From Bacteroides graminisolvens DSM 19988 = JCM 15093 (GTDB lineage Bacteria > Bacteroidota > Bacteroidia > Bacteroidales > Bacteroidaceae): DNA of 64,000 nucleotides. The stretch is from the NCBI RefSeq assembly GCF_000428125.1, contig NZ_ATZI01000005.1, forward strand, positions 124,001 through 188,000, in the 5' to 3' direction. Numbering within the stretch: position 1 is the stretch's first letter; each line of letters begins with the position of its first letter. Made by a program: the position numbers and the translations under genes. The notes below the pieces were generated by a model. It did no database searches. It was not told the origin of the DNA and worked only from the letters and a program-made list of their open reading frames with translations. Positions 42,903-51,470 of the stretch are shown piece after piece.

Positions 42903-45297
42903 CTCTCTTAGCGTTTCTTTTTTTCCCTCCTTTCTCTATTTTGATATACCAAACCTCCTGTTTCTCGACGTATTCCAAGTTTATAGCCTTTTTTATAAGT
43001 CGTTTGCAAGTGCTGCGGTGTATACCCAGTGAAGCTCCTGCTACTATAAAATCTTTGTGGCTAAATGTTGCAGGTACAATCTTCATGATGTTCGAAATTT
43101 TATTAAAAGGAGTCAGCGGTTTCGCTTTCTTCCTGCTGGCATCCGGAAACGAACTGCTCAGCAGCAGGCTGTGTTCCAGCAAGGCAGTCATGATGCTCAT
43201 GGCATTGTTAAAATCACGATCTTCACAAATACGCTCGGGCAGCAACAGGTATTCATCGTACTTGCGCAGGGTGGTGAACAGAGCTGCCATGCGGCACACC
43301 ATAACACCGGCACGTTTCACAATGGCATCGATGTTATCGTTCTCCTGCTCGCGCACTTCTTTCAGCTTCTCCCTAAAAAAGGCGTCGTGAGAGGCCCATT
43401 GCTCGGTGGTAAAGTTTACGTGCGTAGGACTTTTATCCAGGGTGAGGTGGATTTTCAATAGCCAATCGGACAAGCGGGCGAAGTGTACGTTGCTGTCTTC
43501 CACATTTTCACGCGGAGCGGCCGACAACCATTCGTCAGTGTTACCCATGGTGATGAGCATGAAGCGACTGTACAATCCGTTTTCCAACGTTCCGATAAAC
43601 CGCACGAACTGATCGGGTGTACCTGCCAGGCAATGTGCCATGCGAGGTTCTTCCACACAGATGGGCTCGTTGCTGATTTTGAAAGAGCTTACGTAGCGGT
43701 CGCCGTCAAAACAACAACGCAGCAAATCATCAAACTTACCGTACTCCTGACTACTGGAGGAGGAGAGGGTGTCGATCTCGGCACAGTTCATCACAGCGCC
43801 CAGGGGTCCGTTGTTGCAAAGGTGTTCCACGATGCGGCTTTTCGATGTGTTGGCTGCAATGTTGATGTAGATGCCTTTGGGAGGTTCGGGCTTGGGATTC
43901 AGCTCCTTAAAGTTGCCTTTGCGGACAGCTGCATCCCGATCGGCGTCCCATACCTGCATTTTGGTTTGGAACTCTTTCAACTCCACATGATAGATTTTCT
44001 CATAATGACGATGAACGCCATTGATGATGGCACTGACCTTGAACGCACACCCTTTACCTGCCCCGGCGGGAGCTATAACGGCAAAAAAGAGTTGCGTGCC
44101 GTGCAGAGAGTTGGCGTAGCTGAGCTTCACATGAGGCAGACCAATGCTGAGGTTGCTAATGGCGGCCATCAGCATGATGTCTCGCTCGCGACGGGTACGC
44201 GGATGTTTGACCACATCTTGTAGAAGGGGAGGAAGCTGCTCATAAACCTCGTCGGGAATGTAAGGTGCCTCGTTGCGTAATTGGTTCGTATTATCGAACA
44301 AATCATCTTCTTCGGAACCGTCCTCTCCAGCGGCAGGGTTCGCCCCGAGAGAAGTGAACCTTGGTGAACCCTCTGCGGAGTTGTTGCTTTCACTTTTCTT
44401 ACGGCTAACATACTGATAACCAGATAGTAACGTTCGGCGTATCTCTTCCTCCGGAAAATCGGGTTGAGCCAACTTCTCACCGGCTAAGGAAATCATCTTC
44501 TCCACTTCCTCGTGTGAAAAATCCTTTACGCGTATGCGCTGTCCTAAGCGCAGCATGCACTCGTTTCGGTGTCCCCGCAAAAAGGGAATTTCGCGGAGTA
44601 CCTCTTCGAGTACCGCCAGTGCGGTTCCCTTGCCCGGCAGAGCTGTTGCATCGGTTAGTACCGGTGTGGCAGGTGGCGGTTCGGGGAACTCAACCGGCAA
44701 TTCACCTTCCATGTCCAGGTGTTCCTGAAAGGTGATGGCATCGGGACGGTAATACACGGTGGGATCGTGGCACACAAACTGCAACCGGCTTACGTCCGAG
44801 CACTGCATGTCACACGGAAACTGAATGTGGTTGCTGATGTGTGTGGTGATGAGCCGAAAGAGCGGGGTGTACTGTGAGGCTTGGCTGATGCTGACCCGCG
44901 CGAGGCACTTCACCCCGTTGTTCGACGGACTGACTTGCGTGTACACCACGTAGGGAAGCCGGTGTAGTAGTTCACGGATTTCTTCGATCCGCTCGCTGCA
45001 CTTGTCGATGTCGATATCGACTAATCCGCTGAGCTGCACCAGGTTGGCAGCACTGTGTCCGCCCTCGAAAATTCCTGCGGGTGCAATGGCCGGCAGGTTG
45101 CCCTTGAGCCGTGCGGCCCGCTGCTCGTTACCGTCGGCCAGTGCCTGTCGGTATTCTTCGGTCATGCGTTGCCACGTACCGTTGCGGGTGCGTTCAATAA
45201 ATTGTTCTAAACTCATGCTTTCGCATACTTTACTTCTCACATTGATGAAATACGTTATTTTCATAGCGTTTTCTTTTTGTAAACGGTTATTTTCCAT
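42898..45297 (-). CDS. VirE/BT4734-like primase-type domain fused to DUF3987 helicase-like domain
   Basis: A 799-aa protein. Residues about 60-200 form the BT4734-like (VirE N-terminal) domain, with VDIDIDKC and SPSNNGVK resembling the metal and substrate motifs of archaeo-eukaryotic-type primases. Residues about 340-700 are DUF3987, with P-loop APAGAGKG at 409-416. The C-terminus (about 735-785) looks like a winged helix. Such proteins resemble replication initiators of mobile elements but recur in Bacteroides capsule loci. A start at Met12 (45264) is possible. Confidence 0.82.
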   Translation of the reverse strand: MENNRLQKENAMKITYFINVRSKVCESMSLEQFIERTRNGTWQRMTEEYRQALADGNEQRAARLKGNLPAIAPAGIFEGGHSAANLVQLSGLVDIDIDKCSERIEEIRELLHRLPYVVYTQVSPSNNGVKCLARVSISQASQYTPLFRLITTHISNHIQFPCDMQCSDVSRLQFVCHDPTVYYRPDAITFQEHLDMEGELPVEFPEPPPATPVLTDATALPGKGTALAVLEEVLREIPFLRGHRNECMLRLGQRIRVKDFSHEEVEKMISLAGEKLAQPDFPEEEIRRTLLSGYQYVSRKKSESNNSAEGSPRFTSLGANPAAGEDGSEEDDLFDNTNQLRNEAPYIPDEVYEQLPPLLQDVVKHPRTRRERDIMLMAAISNLSIGLPHVKLSYANSLHGTQLFFAVIAPAGAGKGCAFKVSAIINGVHRHYEKIYHVELKEFQTKMQVWDADRDAAVRKGNFKELNPKPEPPKGIYINIAANTSKSRIVEHLCNNGPLGAVMNCAEIDTLSSSSSQEYGKFDDLLRCCFDGDRYVSSFKISNEPICVEEPRMAHCLAGTPDQFVRFIGTLENGLYSRFMLITMGNTDEWLSAAPRENVEDSNVHFARLSDWLLKIHLTLDKSPTHVNFTTEQWASHDAFFREKLKEVREQENDNIDAIVKRAGVMVCRMAALFTTLRKYDEYLLLPERICEDRDFNNAMSIMTALLEHSLLLSSSFPDASRKKAKPLTPFNKISNIMKIVPATFSHKDFIVAGASLGIHRSTCKRLIKKAINLEYVEKQEVWYIKIEKGGKKRNAKRE

Positions 45298-45344
45298 AAA
45301 TTAGACGTTTAATCTCGATGTAAATGTACAAAGAATATTTTTGG

Positions 45345-45425
45345 CAAAAACAGCTGTTTTTGTACACCTATAAAATGTTAATTGCTTCATTTTTAGTTGG
45401 TTATAAGTCCGTAGGTGTACAAAAA
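45345..45425. promoter_or_regulatory. Inverted-repeat operator region upstream of the primase-like gene
   Basis: TTTTTGTACACCTA (45357-45370) and TAGGTGTACAAAAA (45412-45425) are perfect 14-base inverted repeats 41 bases apart. The inner arm also belongs to an 18-base perfect palindrome, CAAAAACAGCTGTTTTTG (45345-45362), so the two foldings exclude each other. A further TGTACAAA is at 45326-45333. Confidence 0.6.
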
Positions 45426-45620
45426 TCATAAGTTGTCATCTTTTTGATTGTTTAACATATTGATGATTCCCATGAGCAATTTGCATATTTTTCGTATTAT
45501 ACGAAGATTTCGTGTGGAAAGTACTTCGGGATTATTGTAGAAGTATTCGACTGTTGCCAATATGTTTTTTAATTGGTTGGTTACTTGAATAGCTCTTTTT
45601 ACCTTGTTTTTTGCAAACAT
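45426..45620 (-). CDS. Hypothetical 64-aa basic protein
   Basis: A short lysine- and asparagine-rich helical protein opening MFAKNKVKRAIQ. No family is recognised. A minus-strand -7 box, TATTTTTG (45684-45677), lies 57 bases before the ATG, and the stop is immediately followed by the 14-base inverted repeat, so it may be a leader-type gene ahead of the primase-like gene. The AT-rich composition means a chance open frame cannot be excluded. Confidence 0.4.
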   Translation of the reverse strand: MFAKNKVKRAIQVTNQLKNILATVEYFYNNPEVLSTRNLRIIRKICKLLMGIINMLNNQKDDNL

Positions 45621-45696
45621 GTTTCATTTTTATGAAGGAATAGCTGCTTTGTCTCTACTAAATTGTTTTGAGAGTGCAAAAATAGTGAAAAAGTCT

Positions 45697-45726
45697 TTTG
45701 AAGCTAAGAAAAAAAAATTATCTTTG
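45697..45726 (+). promoter_or_regulatory. Promoter of the second capsule unit
   Basis: TTTG at 45697-45700 and TATCTTTG at 45719-45726 match the -33 and -7 boxes with 18-base spacing. The start site would be near 45733, giving a leader of about 228 bases before the NusG-like gene. Confidence 0.7.
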
Positions 45727-45805
45727 TCGGCGATTGCTGTTCAATAAGAGCAAAAATCATTCTAGCCTTATATAATATGTATATATATAATAGGGCACAA
45801 ATACA

Positions 45806-45885
45806 AGATAAGTTTTCCGCTGAAAACAGCCAATGATGGTCTCGGGAATTTCGGCAAGTGAAATGAAAAACTGAAAACTTTATCT
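45806..45885 (+). promoter_or_regulatory. Leader with two mutually exclusive hairpins
   Basis: GTTTTC (45812-45817) can pair with GAAAAC at 45822-45827 (4-base loop) or, as part of AGATAAGTTTTC (45806-45817), with GAAAACTTTATCT (45873-45885), a 12-pair stem with one bulge. The two structures cannot form together. They lie in the untranslated leader of the NusG-like gene, where a transcription-elongation switch would be expected. Confidence 0.55.
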
Positions 45886-45960
45886 AATTGATTATGAGCA
45901 TTTTACACACGACTTGAAAATAGCGTGTGGAGTATGCGAAGTGTTTAATCACTAAATGCT

Positions 45961-47016
45961 ATGTTGAAAATGTCCGATGAGAGTCACACTATAGAGGAAT
46001 CCTGGATTGTCATGACGTCTTCGGAACCTCAACAGATTCACGATACACTTATAAAAATAAACGAAGCCTTACCGGATGGTTCTGCCATTCAGTTTTTTAT
46101 ACCCTACGTTACGTTCAAGACTTATCATATTAGTGATAAGGAAATTCTTCAGAAATATTCGTCGCTTCGCCGGTTTCTCTTTGTGAAAGGAACCAAAGGG
46201 CAAATGGATTTGCTGAAAGAACGAAACCCATGGACATTATCGAAACTCAGGTATTACCTGAATCATGCCAGGCAGCCTATTACGATCAGAGACAAAGAGA
46301 TGCAGGCATTCAGGGCCATGTGTGCCGATAGCCGCATTGATTGCGAAATCTGGTCCACCGTAGATGATCTGGAATTAAACGAGAAAGTAAAACTCAAAAC
46401 AACTCCTTTTAAAGATTGGGAAGCCCGCATCATAGAGCGCAAGCGTACCAAGAACGGCATCCGCTTCACAGTGGGGTTGGATGTGGTTGGCGGCACGATG
46501 CTGCTTCGCATCAAAGACCTAAAGGAGGAAGATATAGAACGAACGACTTCGCCCGACCGAAAGAAGCAGGAATACAAATTTGTGGAATGGGTGAAAACCC
46601 ACATCAAAACCGTTATTGATCACCACACCGATGCATCTTATACTGATGCTCAAAAAGAGGAAGACCGAAAGATATTAAAGAAAGTGTGGGAATATAGGTT
46701 CTCCACCGTTTCATCGCCTACCGGTCGCCGCCATTTCAGAGCCATGATGCTGATCTGTGCCCGGTTGCTCCAAGACAAGGACGGCTGCAAGAAAATGCAA
46801 GCCCTGGTGGAAAAGGAATTGAATGAGATAGCGCAAGATACTCCCAGTAAACAAGCTACCGATTCGTGGGCCTGCCTTCAGGTGGCCATGTATATAGCAA
46901 CCAAGAACCCGGTTTATCGGGATGCTGCGAAGGAGTATGAGAAGAAGTATCAACCCAAATCGGCTTTTTTGCATTCGTTGATTCAGGTGGTGAGACGGTT
47001 TGAATTGAATATATAG
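45961..47016 (+). CDS. Long NusG-like protein with C-terminal helical extension (putative capsule antiterminator)
   Basis: A 351-aa protein. Residues about 14-125 follow the pattern of the NusG/UpxY NGN domain (WIVMTSSEPQQIHDTL, FFIPYV, RRFLFVKGT). Residues about 140-185 resemble the KOW end (VKLKTTPFKDWEARIIERKR, then VGLDVVGG). Residues about 200-351 are extra and mostly helical, and have no counterpart in the 176-aa UpxY at 25159. The gene has its own promoter and a structured leader and lies 26 bases before the sugar genes of the second capsule block. NusG-superfamily membership is my pattern reading, not a computed match. Confidence 0.6.
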   Translation: MLKMSDESHTIEESWIVMTSSEPQQIHDTLIKINEALPDGSAIQFFIPYVTFKTYHISDKEILQKYSSLRRFLFVKGTKGQMDLLKERNPWTLSKLRYYLNHARQPITIRDKEMQAFRAMCADSRIDCEIWSTVDDLELNEKVKLKTTPFKDWEARIIERKRTKNGIRFTVGLDVVGGTMLLRIKDLKEEDIERTTSPDRKKQEYKFVEWVKTHIKTVIDHHTDASYTDAQKEEDRKILKKVWEYRFSTVSSPTGRRHFRAMMLICARLLQDKDGCKKMQALVEKELNEIAQDTPSKQATDSWACLQVAMYIATKNPVYRDAAKEYEKKYQPKSAFLHSLIQVVRRFELNI

Positions 47017-47041
47017 AATAATAATTAATCTTCATATTAAG

Positions 47042-48226
47042 ATGAAACTACGTACTGATTACTCCGATGTCCATTTTCGGGATAATGGTAAGATAAAATT
47101 ACTCATCATCGTTGGTACACGCCCTGAGATTATCCGTCTCGCTGCTGTGATCAACAAGACACGTAAGTATTTTGATGTTATCCTTGCCCATACGGGTCAG
47201 AATTATGACTATAATCTCAATGGCGTATTTTTTAAAGATCTAAAACTGAAAGATCCGGAAGTTTACATGGATGCAGTGGGTGATGACTTAGGTGCAACCT
47301 GTGGCAATATAATCAATGCAAGCTATAAACTGATGGTAGCCATTAAGCCAGATGCCGTACTCGTACTTGGCGATACTAACTCATGTTTGTCAGTCATAGG
47401 TGCAAAACGTCTCCATATTCCTATCTTCCACATGGAAGCCGGCAACCGTTGCAAAGACGAATGTCTTCCAGAAGAAACCAACCGCCGCATCGTAGATATC
47501 ATCTCAGATGTCAACATGGCATACTCAGAGCATGCACGTCGCTACCTTGCCGATTGTGGAATTCCTAAAGAGCGCACATACGTTACTGGTTCTCCTATGG
47601 CCGAGGTACTCCGGGAGAATCTTGCAGAGATTGAAGCTTCTGATGTTCATAAACGTCTTGGATTGGAAAAAGGTAAGTATATACTTCTTTCAGCACATAG
47701 AGAGGAGAATATTGATACTGAGAAGAATTTTTTCAGCCTTTTTACTGCAATCAATAAAATGGCCGAGAAGTACGATATGCCAATTCTTTACTCCTGTCAT
47801 CCGCGTTCACGCAACCGCTTAGCAGTATCGGGCTTTCAGCTTGATAAACGTGTGATACAGCAGGAACCCCTTGGGTTTCATGACTATAACTGCCTTCAGA
47901 TGAATGCATTTGCTGTAGTTAGTGATAGCGGTACACTCCCAGAAGAAAGCTCATTCTTTACTTCCATAGGTCATCCTTTCCCTGCCATCTGCATCCGTAC
48001 TTCTACCGAGCGGCCAGAGGCAATTGACAAGGCTGACTTCATCATTGCAGGTATTGATGAGTACTCTCTTCTTCAGGCAGTCGATACCGCAGTAAATCTC
48101 TGTAAAGACGGCAACCACGGTATACCAGTTCCCGATTATGTTGAAGAGAATGTCTCAACTAAGGTAGTTAAGATCATTCAAAGTTATGTAGGTATCGTCA
48201 ACAAGATGGTTTGGCGTAAATTTTAA
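47042..48226 (+). CDS. fnlC: UDP-N-acetyl-L-fucosamine synthase-type C2 epimerase (FnlC/WbjD/CapG)
   Basis: A 394-aa GT-B-fold non-hydrolysing 2-epimerase. GTRPEIIRLAAVI, HTGQNYD, LVLGDTNS, HMEAGNRCKDECLPEETNRR and SAHREENID are the conserved blocks, and DSGTLPEESSF is the C-terminal UDP site. The N-terminal extension and the following fnlB and fnlA homologues place it in the UDP-L-FucNAc pathway (last step, 2-epimerisation) rather than as plain WecB. The stop overlaps an ATG of the next gene (TAATG). Confidence 0.88.
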   Translation: MKLRTDYSDVHFRDNGKIKLLIIVGTRPEIIRLAAVINKTRKYFDVILAHTGQNYDYNLNGVFFKDLKLKDPEVYMDAVGDDLGATCGNIINASYKLMVAIKPDAVLVLGDTNSCLSVIGAKRLHIPIFHMEAGNRCKDECLPEETNRRIVDIISDVNMAYSEHARRYLADCGIPKERTYVTGSPMAEVLRENLAEIEASDVHKRLGLEKGKYILLSAHREENIDTEKNFFSLFTAINKMAEKYDMPILYSCHPRSRNRLAVSGFQLDKRVIQQEPLGFHDYNCLQMNAFAVVSDSGTLPEESSFFTSIGHPFPAICIRTSTERPEAIDKADFIIAGIDEYSLLQAVDTAVNLCKDGNHGIPVPDYVEENVSTKVVKIIQSYVGIVNKMVWRKF

Positions 48227-48237
48227 TGGGAATTAGC

Positions 48238-49446
48238 ATGAAGATATTAGTAACCGGAGCACGAGGTTTTGTAGGAAAAAACCTTTGCGCTCAACTCAAT
48301 AACATCAAGGATGGTAAGGCAAAGTGTTATGGCAATCTAACTATTTCCGAGGTCTACGAGTATGACATAGATTCTACTCCAGAGCAGCTTGATGCTTGGT
48401 GTAAAGATTGCAATTTCGTTTTTAATCTTGCCGGAGTTAATCGTCCACAAGATCCCAAAGAATTCATGGAAGGTAACTTCGGATTTGCAAGCATTCTTCT
48501 GAGAGCTCTCAAAAAATACAAAAACAACTGTCCGGTGATGATTAGTTCTTCTATTCAGGCCACCCTTGCCGGTCGCTTTGGCACTTCCGAGTATGGGAAG
48601 AGTAAGAAGGCTGGTGAAGAACTGATGTTTCAGTATGGTGAAGAGACAGGAGCAAAGGTTCTTGTTTATCGCTTCCCTAATCTTTATGGCAAATGGTGTC
48701 GTCCTAACTACAACTCAGCCGTAGCTACCTTTTGCTACAACATTGCCAACGATCTCCCTATTCAGGTAAATGACCCAGCCGTTGATATGGAGCTTCTCTA
48801 TATCGATGACCTTGTTGAGGAAATGATTTGTGCACTCAAAGGCGAAGAACACCATTGTGACTTTGATGGAGTAGATACAATTTTCACTCCTGAAGGTCGT
48901 TATTGTGCAGTACCTATCACTCATCATGTCAAGTTGGGTGAGATTGTAGATCTGCTTCATCAATTTGCTGAGATGCCCCAGACTCTCATGATTCCAGAGA
49001 TTCCAGCTGATAGCTTTGCAAAGAGACTCTATAGTACTTATCTCTCTTATCTCCCCAAGGAGAAGGCGATTTTTGACCTCAAGATGAATTGTGATGCTCG
49101 TGGAAGCTTTACCGAACTTGTTCATACCCTCAACTGCGGTCAGGTTAGCATCAATATCTCTAAGCCGGGAATAACCAAAGGAGAACATTGGCACCACACC
49201 AAGTGGGAGCAGTTTATCGTTGTTTCTGGTCATGGCTTGATTCAGCTTCGCAAGGAAGGAACTAGTGAAGTACTCAATTATGAGGTAAGTGGAGATAAAA
49301 TCCAGAGCGTCATTATGCTCCCTGGCTACACTCACAACATTATTAACTTGAGCGATACGGATGATCTCATAACAGTGATGTATTGCAATGAAATTTTCAA
49401 TCCGGAAAAGCCAGACACTTTCTTCGATAAGGTGGTTAAAGAATGA
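48238..49446 (+). CDS. fnlB: SDR-cupin bifunctional enzyme of UDP-L-FucNAc synthesis (FnlB/WbjC/CapF)
   Basis: A 402-aa protein. The N-terminal SDR has GARGFVGKN (about 7-15) and the YGKSKKAGE active-site segment. The C-terminal cupin (about 280-400) has TKGEHWHHTKWEQF with the metal-binding His residues. In CapF the cupin epimerises the 4-keto sugar and the SDR reduces it. The ATG at 48238 starts the NAD fold directly; an ATG at 48226, overlapping the previous stop, is also possible. Confidence 0.9.
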   Translation: MKILVTGARGFVGKNLCAQLNNIKDGKAKCYGNLTISEVYEYDIDSTPEQLDAWCKDCNFVFNLAGVNRPQDPKEFMEGNFGFASILLRALKKYKNNCPVMISSSIQATLAGRFGTSEYGKSKKAGEELMFQYGEETGAKVLVYRFPNLYGKWCRPNYNSAVATFCYNIANDLPIQVNDPAVDMELLYIDDLVEEMICALKGEEHHCDFDGVDTIFTPEGRYCAVPITHHVKLGEIVDLLHQFAEMPQTLMIPEIPADSFAKRLYSTYLSYLPKEKAIFDLKMNCDARGSFTELVHTLNCGQVSINISKPGITKGEHWHHTKWEQFIVVSGHGLIQLRKEGTSEVLNYEVSGDKIQSVIMLPGYTHNIINLSDTDDLITVMYCNEIFNPEKPDTFFDKVVKE

Positions 49447-49470
49447 AATAATAATATACATTTATACAAT

Positions 49471-50520
49471 ATGAGTATTTTCGCAGGCAAAACACTTATG
49501 ATTACCGGTGGAACAGGTTCATTCGGTAACGCAGTCCTTAATCGTTTCCTCCGTACTGACATAGCTGAGATTCGCATCTTCAGTCGCGATGAGAAGAAAC
49601 AAGATGATATGCGTCACGAGTATCAGGTGAAGTTTCCTGATGTAGCTCACAAAATCAAGTTTTTCATTGGTGATGTTCGCGATCTACAGTCGTGTCGCAA
49701 TGCCATGCCGGGAGTAGATTATATTTTCCATGCAGCTGCTTTGAAGCAGGTTCCTTCTTGTGAATTTTTCCCCATGGAGGCTGTAAAGACCAATGTAATT
49801 GGCACTGAAAATGTGTTGACAGCAGCTATCGAATACAAGGTGGGCTCAGTAATCTGTCTATCGACGGATAAGGCTGCGTACCCAATTAATGCCATGGGTA
49901 TTACCAAGGCCATCGAAGAGAAAATAGCCGTAGCTAAATCTCGCTATTCAGGTGAAACTAAAATTTGTTGTACTCGTTATGGTAACGTAATGTGTTCTCG
50001 CGGTTCTGTTATCCCTTTGTGGATTGAACAGATACGTAATGGGCACGCTATCACTCTTACTGAACCCAAGATGACCCGATTCATCATGTCGCTAGAAGAG
50101 GCAGTCGACTTGGTGCTTTTTGCTTTTGAGCATGGTCATAATGGCGATATTCTCGTTCAAAAGGCTCCTGCATGCACTATTCAGACACAAGCAGAGGCTG
50201 TGTGTGAGCTTTTTGGCGGTAAAAAAGAAGAGATCAAAGTAATCGGTATCCGTCATGGCGAAAAAATGTACGAAACTCTCTTGACTAACGAGGAATGTGC
50301 AAAGGCAGAGGATATGGGCGATTTTTATCGTGTTCCTGCTGATAATCGTGGTTTGAACTATGATAAATTTTTTAGGGAAGGTGAAGCAGAACGTAATACA
50401 CTCACAGAGTTCAATTCTGACAATACTCGTCGTCTGAATCTCGAGGAGACCAAGGCTAAGATTGCTGCTCTAGAGTATATAAAAAAGGAAATGAGGGGTG
50501 AGGCTAATTTTGTACAATAA
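49471..50520 (+). CDS. fnlA: UDP-GlcNAc 4,6-dehydratase/5-epimerase (FnlA/WbjB/CapE)
   Basis: A 349-aa soluble SDR. The NAD motif is GGTGSFGN (about 13-20), with HAAALKQVPSCEFFPMEA and the catalytic STDKAAYPINAMG (Asp-Lys with Met in place of Tyr), characteristic of CapE/FlaA1. It starts the route UDP-GlcNAc to UDP-L-FucNAc, with the other two enzymes encoded just upstream in reverse order of the pathway. It is followed by 179 bases of non-coding DNA before the next gene. Confidence 0.9.
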   Translation: MSIFAGKTLMITGGTGSFGNAVLNRFLRTDIAEIRIFSRDEKKQDDMRHEYQVKFPDVAHKIKFFIGDVRDLQSCRNAMPGVDYIFHAAALKQVPSCEFFPMEAVKTNVIGTENVLTAAIEYKVGSVICLSTDKAAYPINAMGITKAIEEKIAVAKSRYSGETKICCTRYGNVMCSRGSVIPLWIEQIRNGHAITLTEPKMTRFIMSLEEAVDLVLFAFEHGHNGDILVQKAPACTIQTQAEAVCELFGGKKEEIKVIGIRHGEKMYETLLTNEECAKAEDMGDFYRVPADNRGLNYDKFFREGEAERNTLTEFNSDNTRRLNLEETKAKIAALEYIKKEMRGEANFVQ

Positions 50521-50699
50521 CCTCCCTGAGTAATAAAATAATTACATAAAGTTGTTTGGCGACATAAGGCTGTTTTTGCAACTTTTCACGAGGACAAGTT
50601 CTCTGGGCTGCTTTTCACCTTATATATTACGCGTGCGCACAGGTGCTCACAGAGATTCGATCCCCGCCCGCTACTAACTAATATTAGTACCTATAAACA

Positions 50700-51452
50700 A
50701 TGAATATCGGAATTATCATTCAGGCTCGAATGGGGTCAACCCGTTTGCCTGGTAAAATCTTGAAGAACTTCTACGGGGATGACACTCTCCTCGAAACTCT
50801 TCTTAATAACCTTCACAAGATTGAAGGCACAAAAATAATTGTTGCAACCTCGGTCAACGAGAACAATGATAAGTTGGAGACGTTCCTACTTAATATGGGC
50901 GAACTTGTTTTTCGCGGTTCTGAGAATGATGTGCTTGATCGCTTTATCAAAGCGGCGGAAGCGAACAATGTAGATGGCATTGTCCGTATTTGTTCGGACA
51001 ACCCCTTCATGGACTGGCATGGAGTTGCAGAATTGACAGCAAAGGCAAAAGCGAGCGATGCAGACTATATCGGATTCCGTATTAATGATAAGCCATCCAT
51101 CCTGACTCACTTCGGCTTTTGGGGAGAGTTCGTAACTTTGGATGCTCTAAAGCGTGTAGCTGCTACTGTAGAAGTAGGTACTCCCGAACATGAGCATGTG
51201 ACCTATCATATCTATAATCATCCCAATGAATACAAATGTGAGTGGATAGTGGCTCCAGAATATCTTCAGGGGCGTGATGACATCCGTCTGACTATCGATA
51301 CATTTGATGATCTTACTAACGCATTGAAGGTGTATTCGGAGCTCAAAGCACAAGACGAGAACTTCACCCTACAAGATGTTGTGAACTATCTTGATGCTCA
51401 CGAGGAAATCAAACAATCTATGCTTAAAAATATCTTCCAAAATAAAAAGTAA
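50700..51452 (+). CDS. SpsF-like cytidylyltransferase family protein
   Basis: A 250-aa nucleotidyltransferase of the SpsF/acylneuraminate cytidylyltransferase group. IIIQARMGSTRLPGK is the CTP-binding N-terminus and RICSDNPFMDW the metal and substrate site, with RLTIDTFDDL near the C-terminus. SpsF-type proteins usually accompany NeuB-like synthases, as here. Its likely job is to activate a nonulosonic or related acidic sugar as the CMP form; the sugar itself is not evident from the sequence. Confidence 0.82.
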   Translation: MNIGIIIQARMGSTRLPGKILKNFYGDDTLLETLLNNLHKIEGTKIIVATSVNENNDKLETFLLNMGELVFRGSENDVLDRFIKAAEANNVDGIVRICSDNPFMDWHGVAELTAKAKASDADYIGFRINDKPSILTHFGFWGEFVTLDALKRVAATVEVGTPEHEHVTYHIYNHPNEYKCEWIVAPEYLQGRDDIRLTIDTFDDLTNALKVYSELKAQDENFTLQDVVNYLDAHEEIKQSMLKNIFQNKK

Positions 51453-51470
51453 TTTTAAATATATATCACT

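Noticed and set aside
50640..50690. A tRNA-like 3' end (TTCGATCCCCGCCCGCTACTA) in the gap after fnlA
   Set aside because: The T-loop-like bases are not flanked by a complementary T-stem, and no anticodon or D arm fits upstream. At most it is a relic, so it is not annotated.
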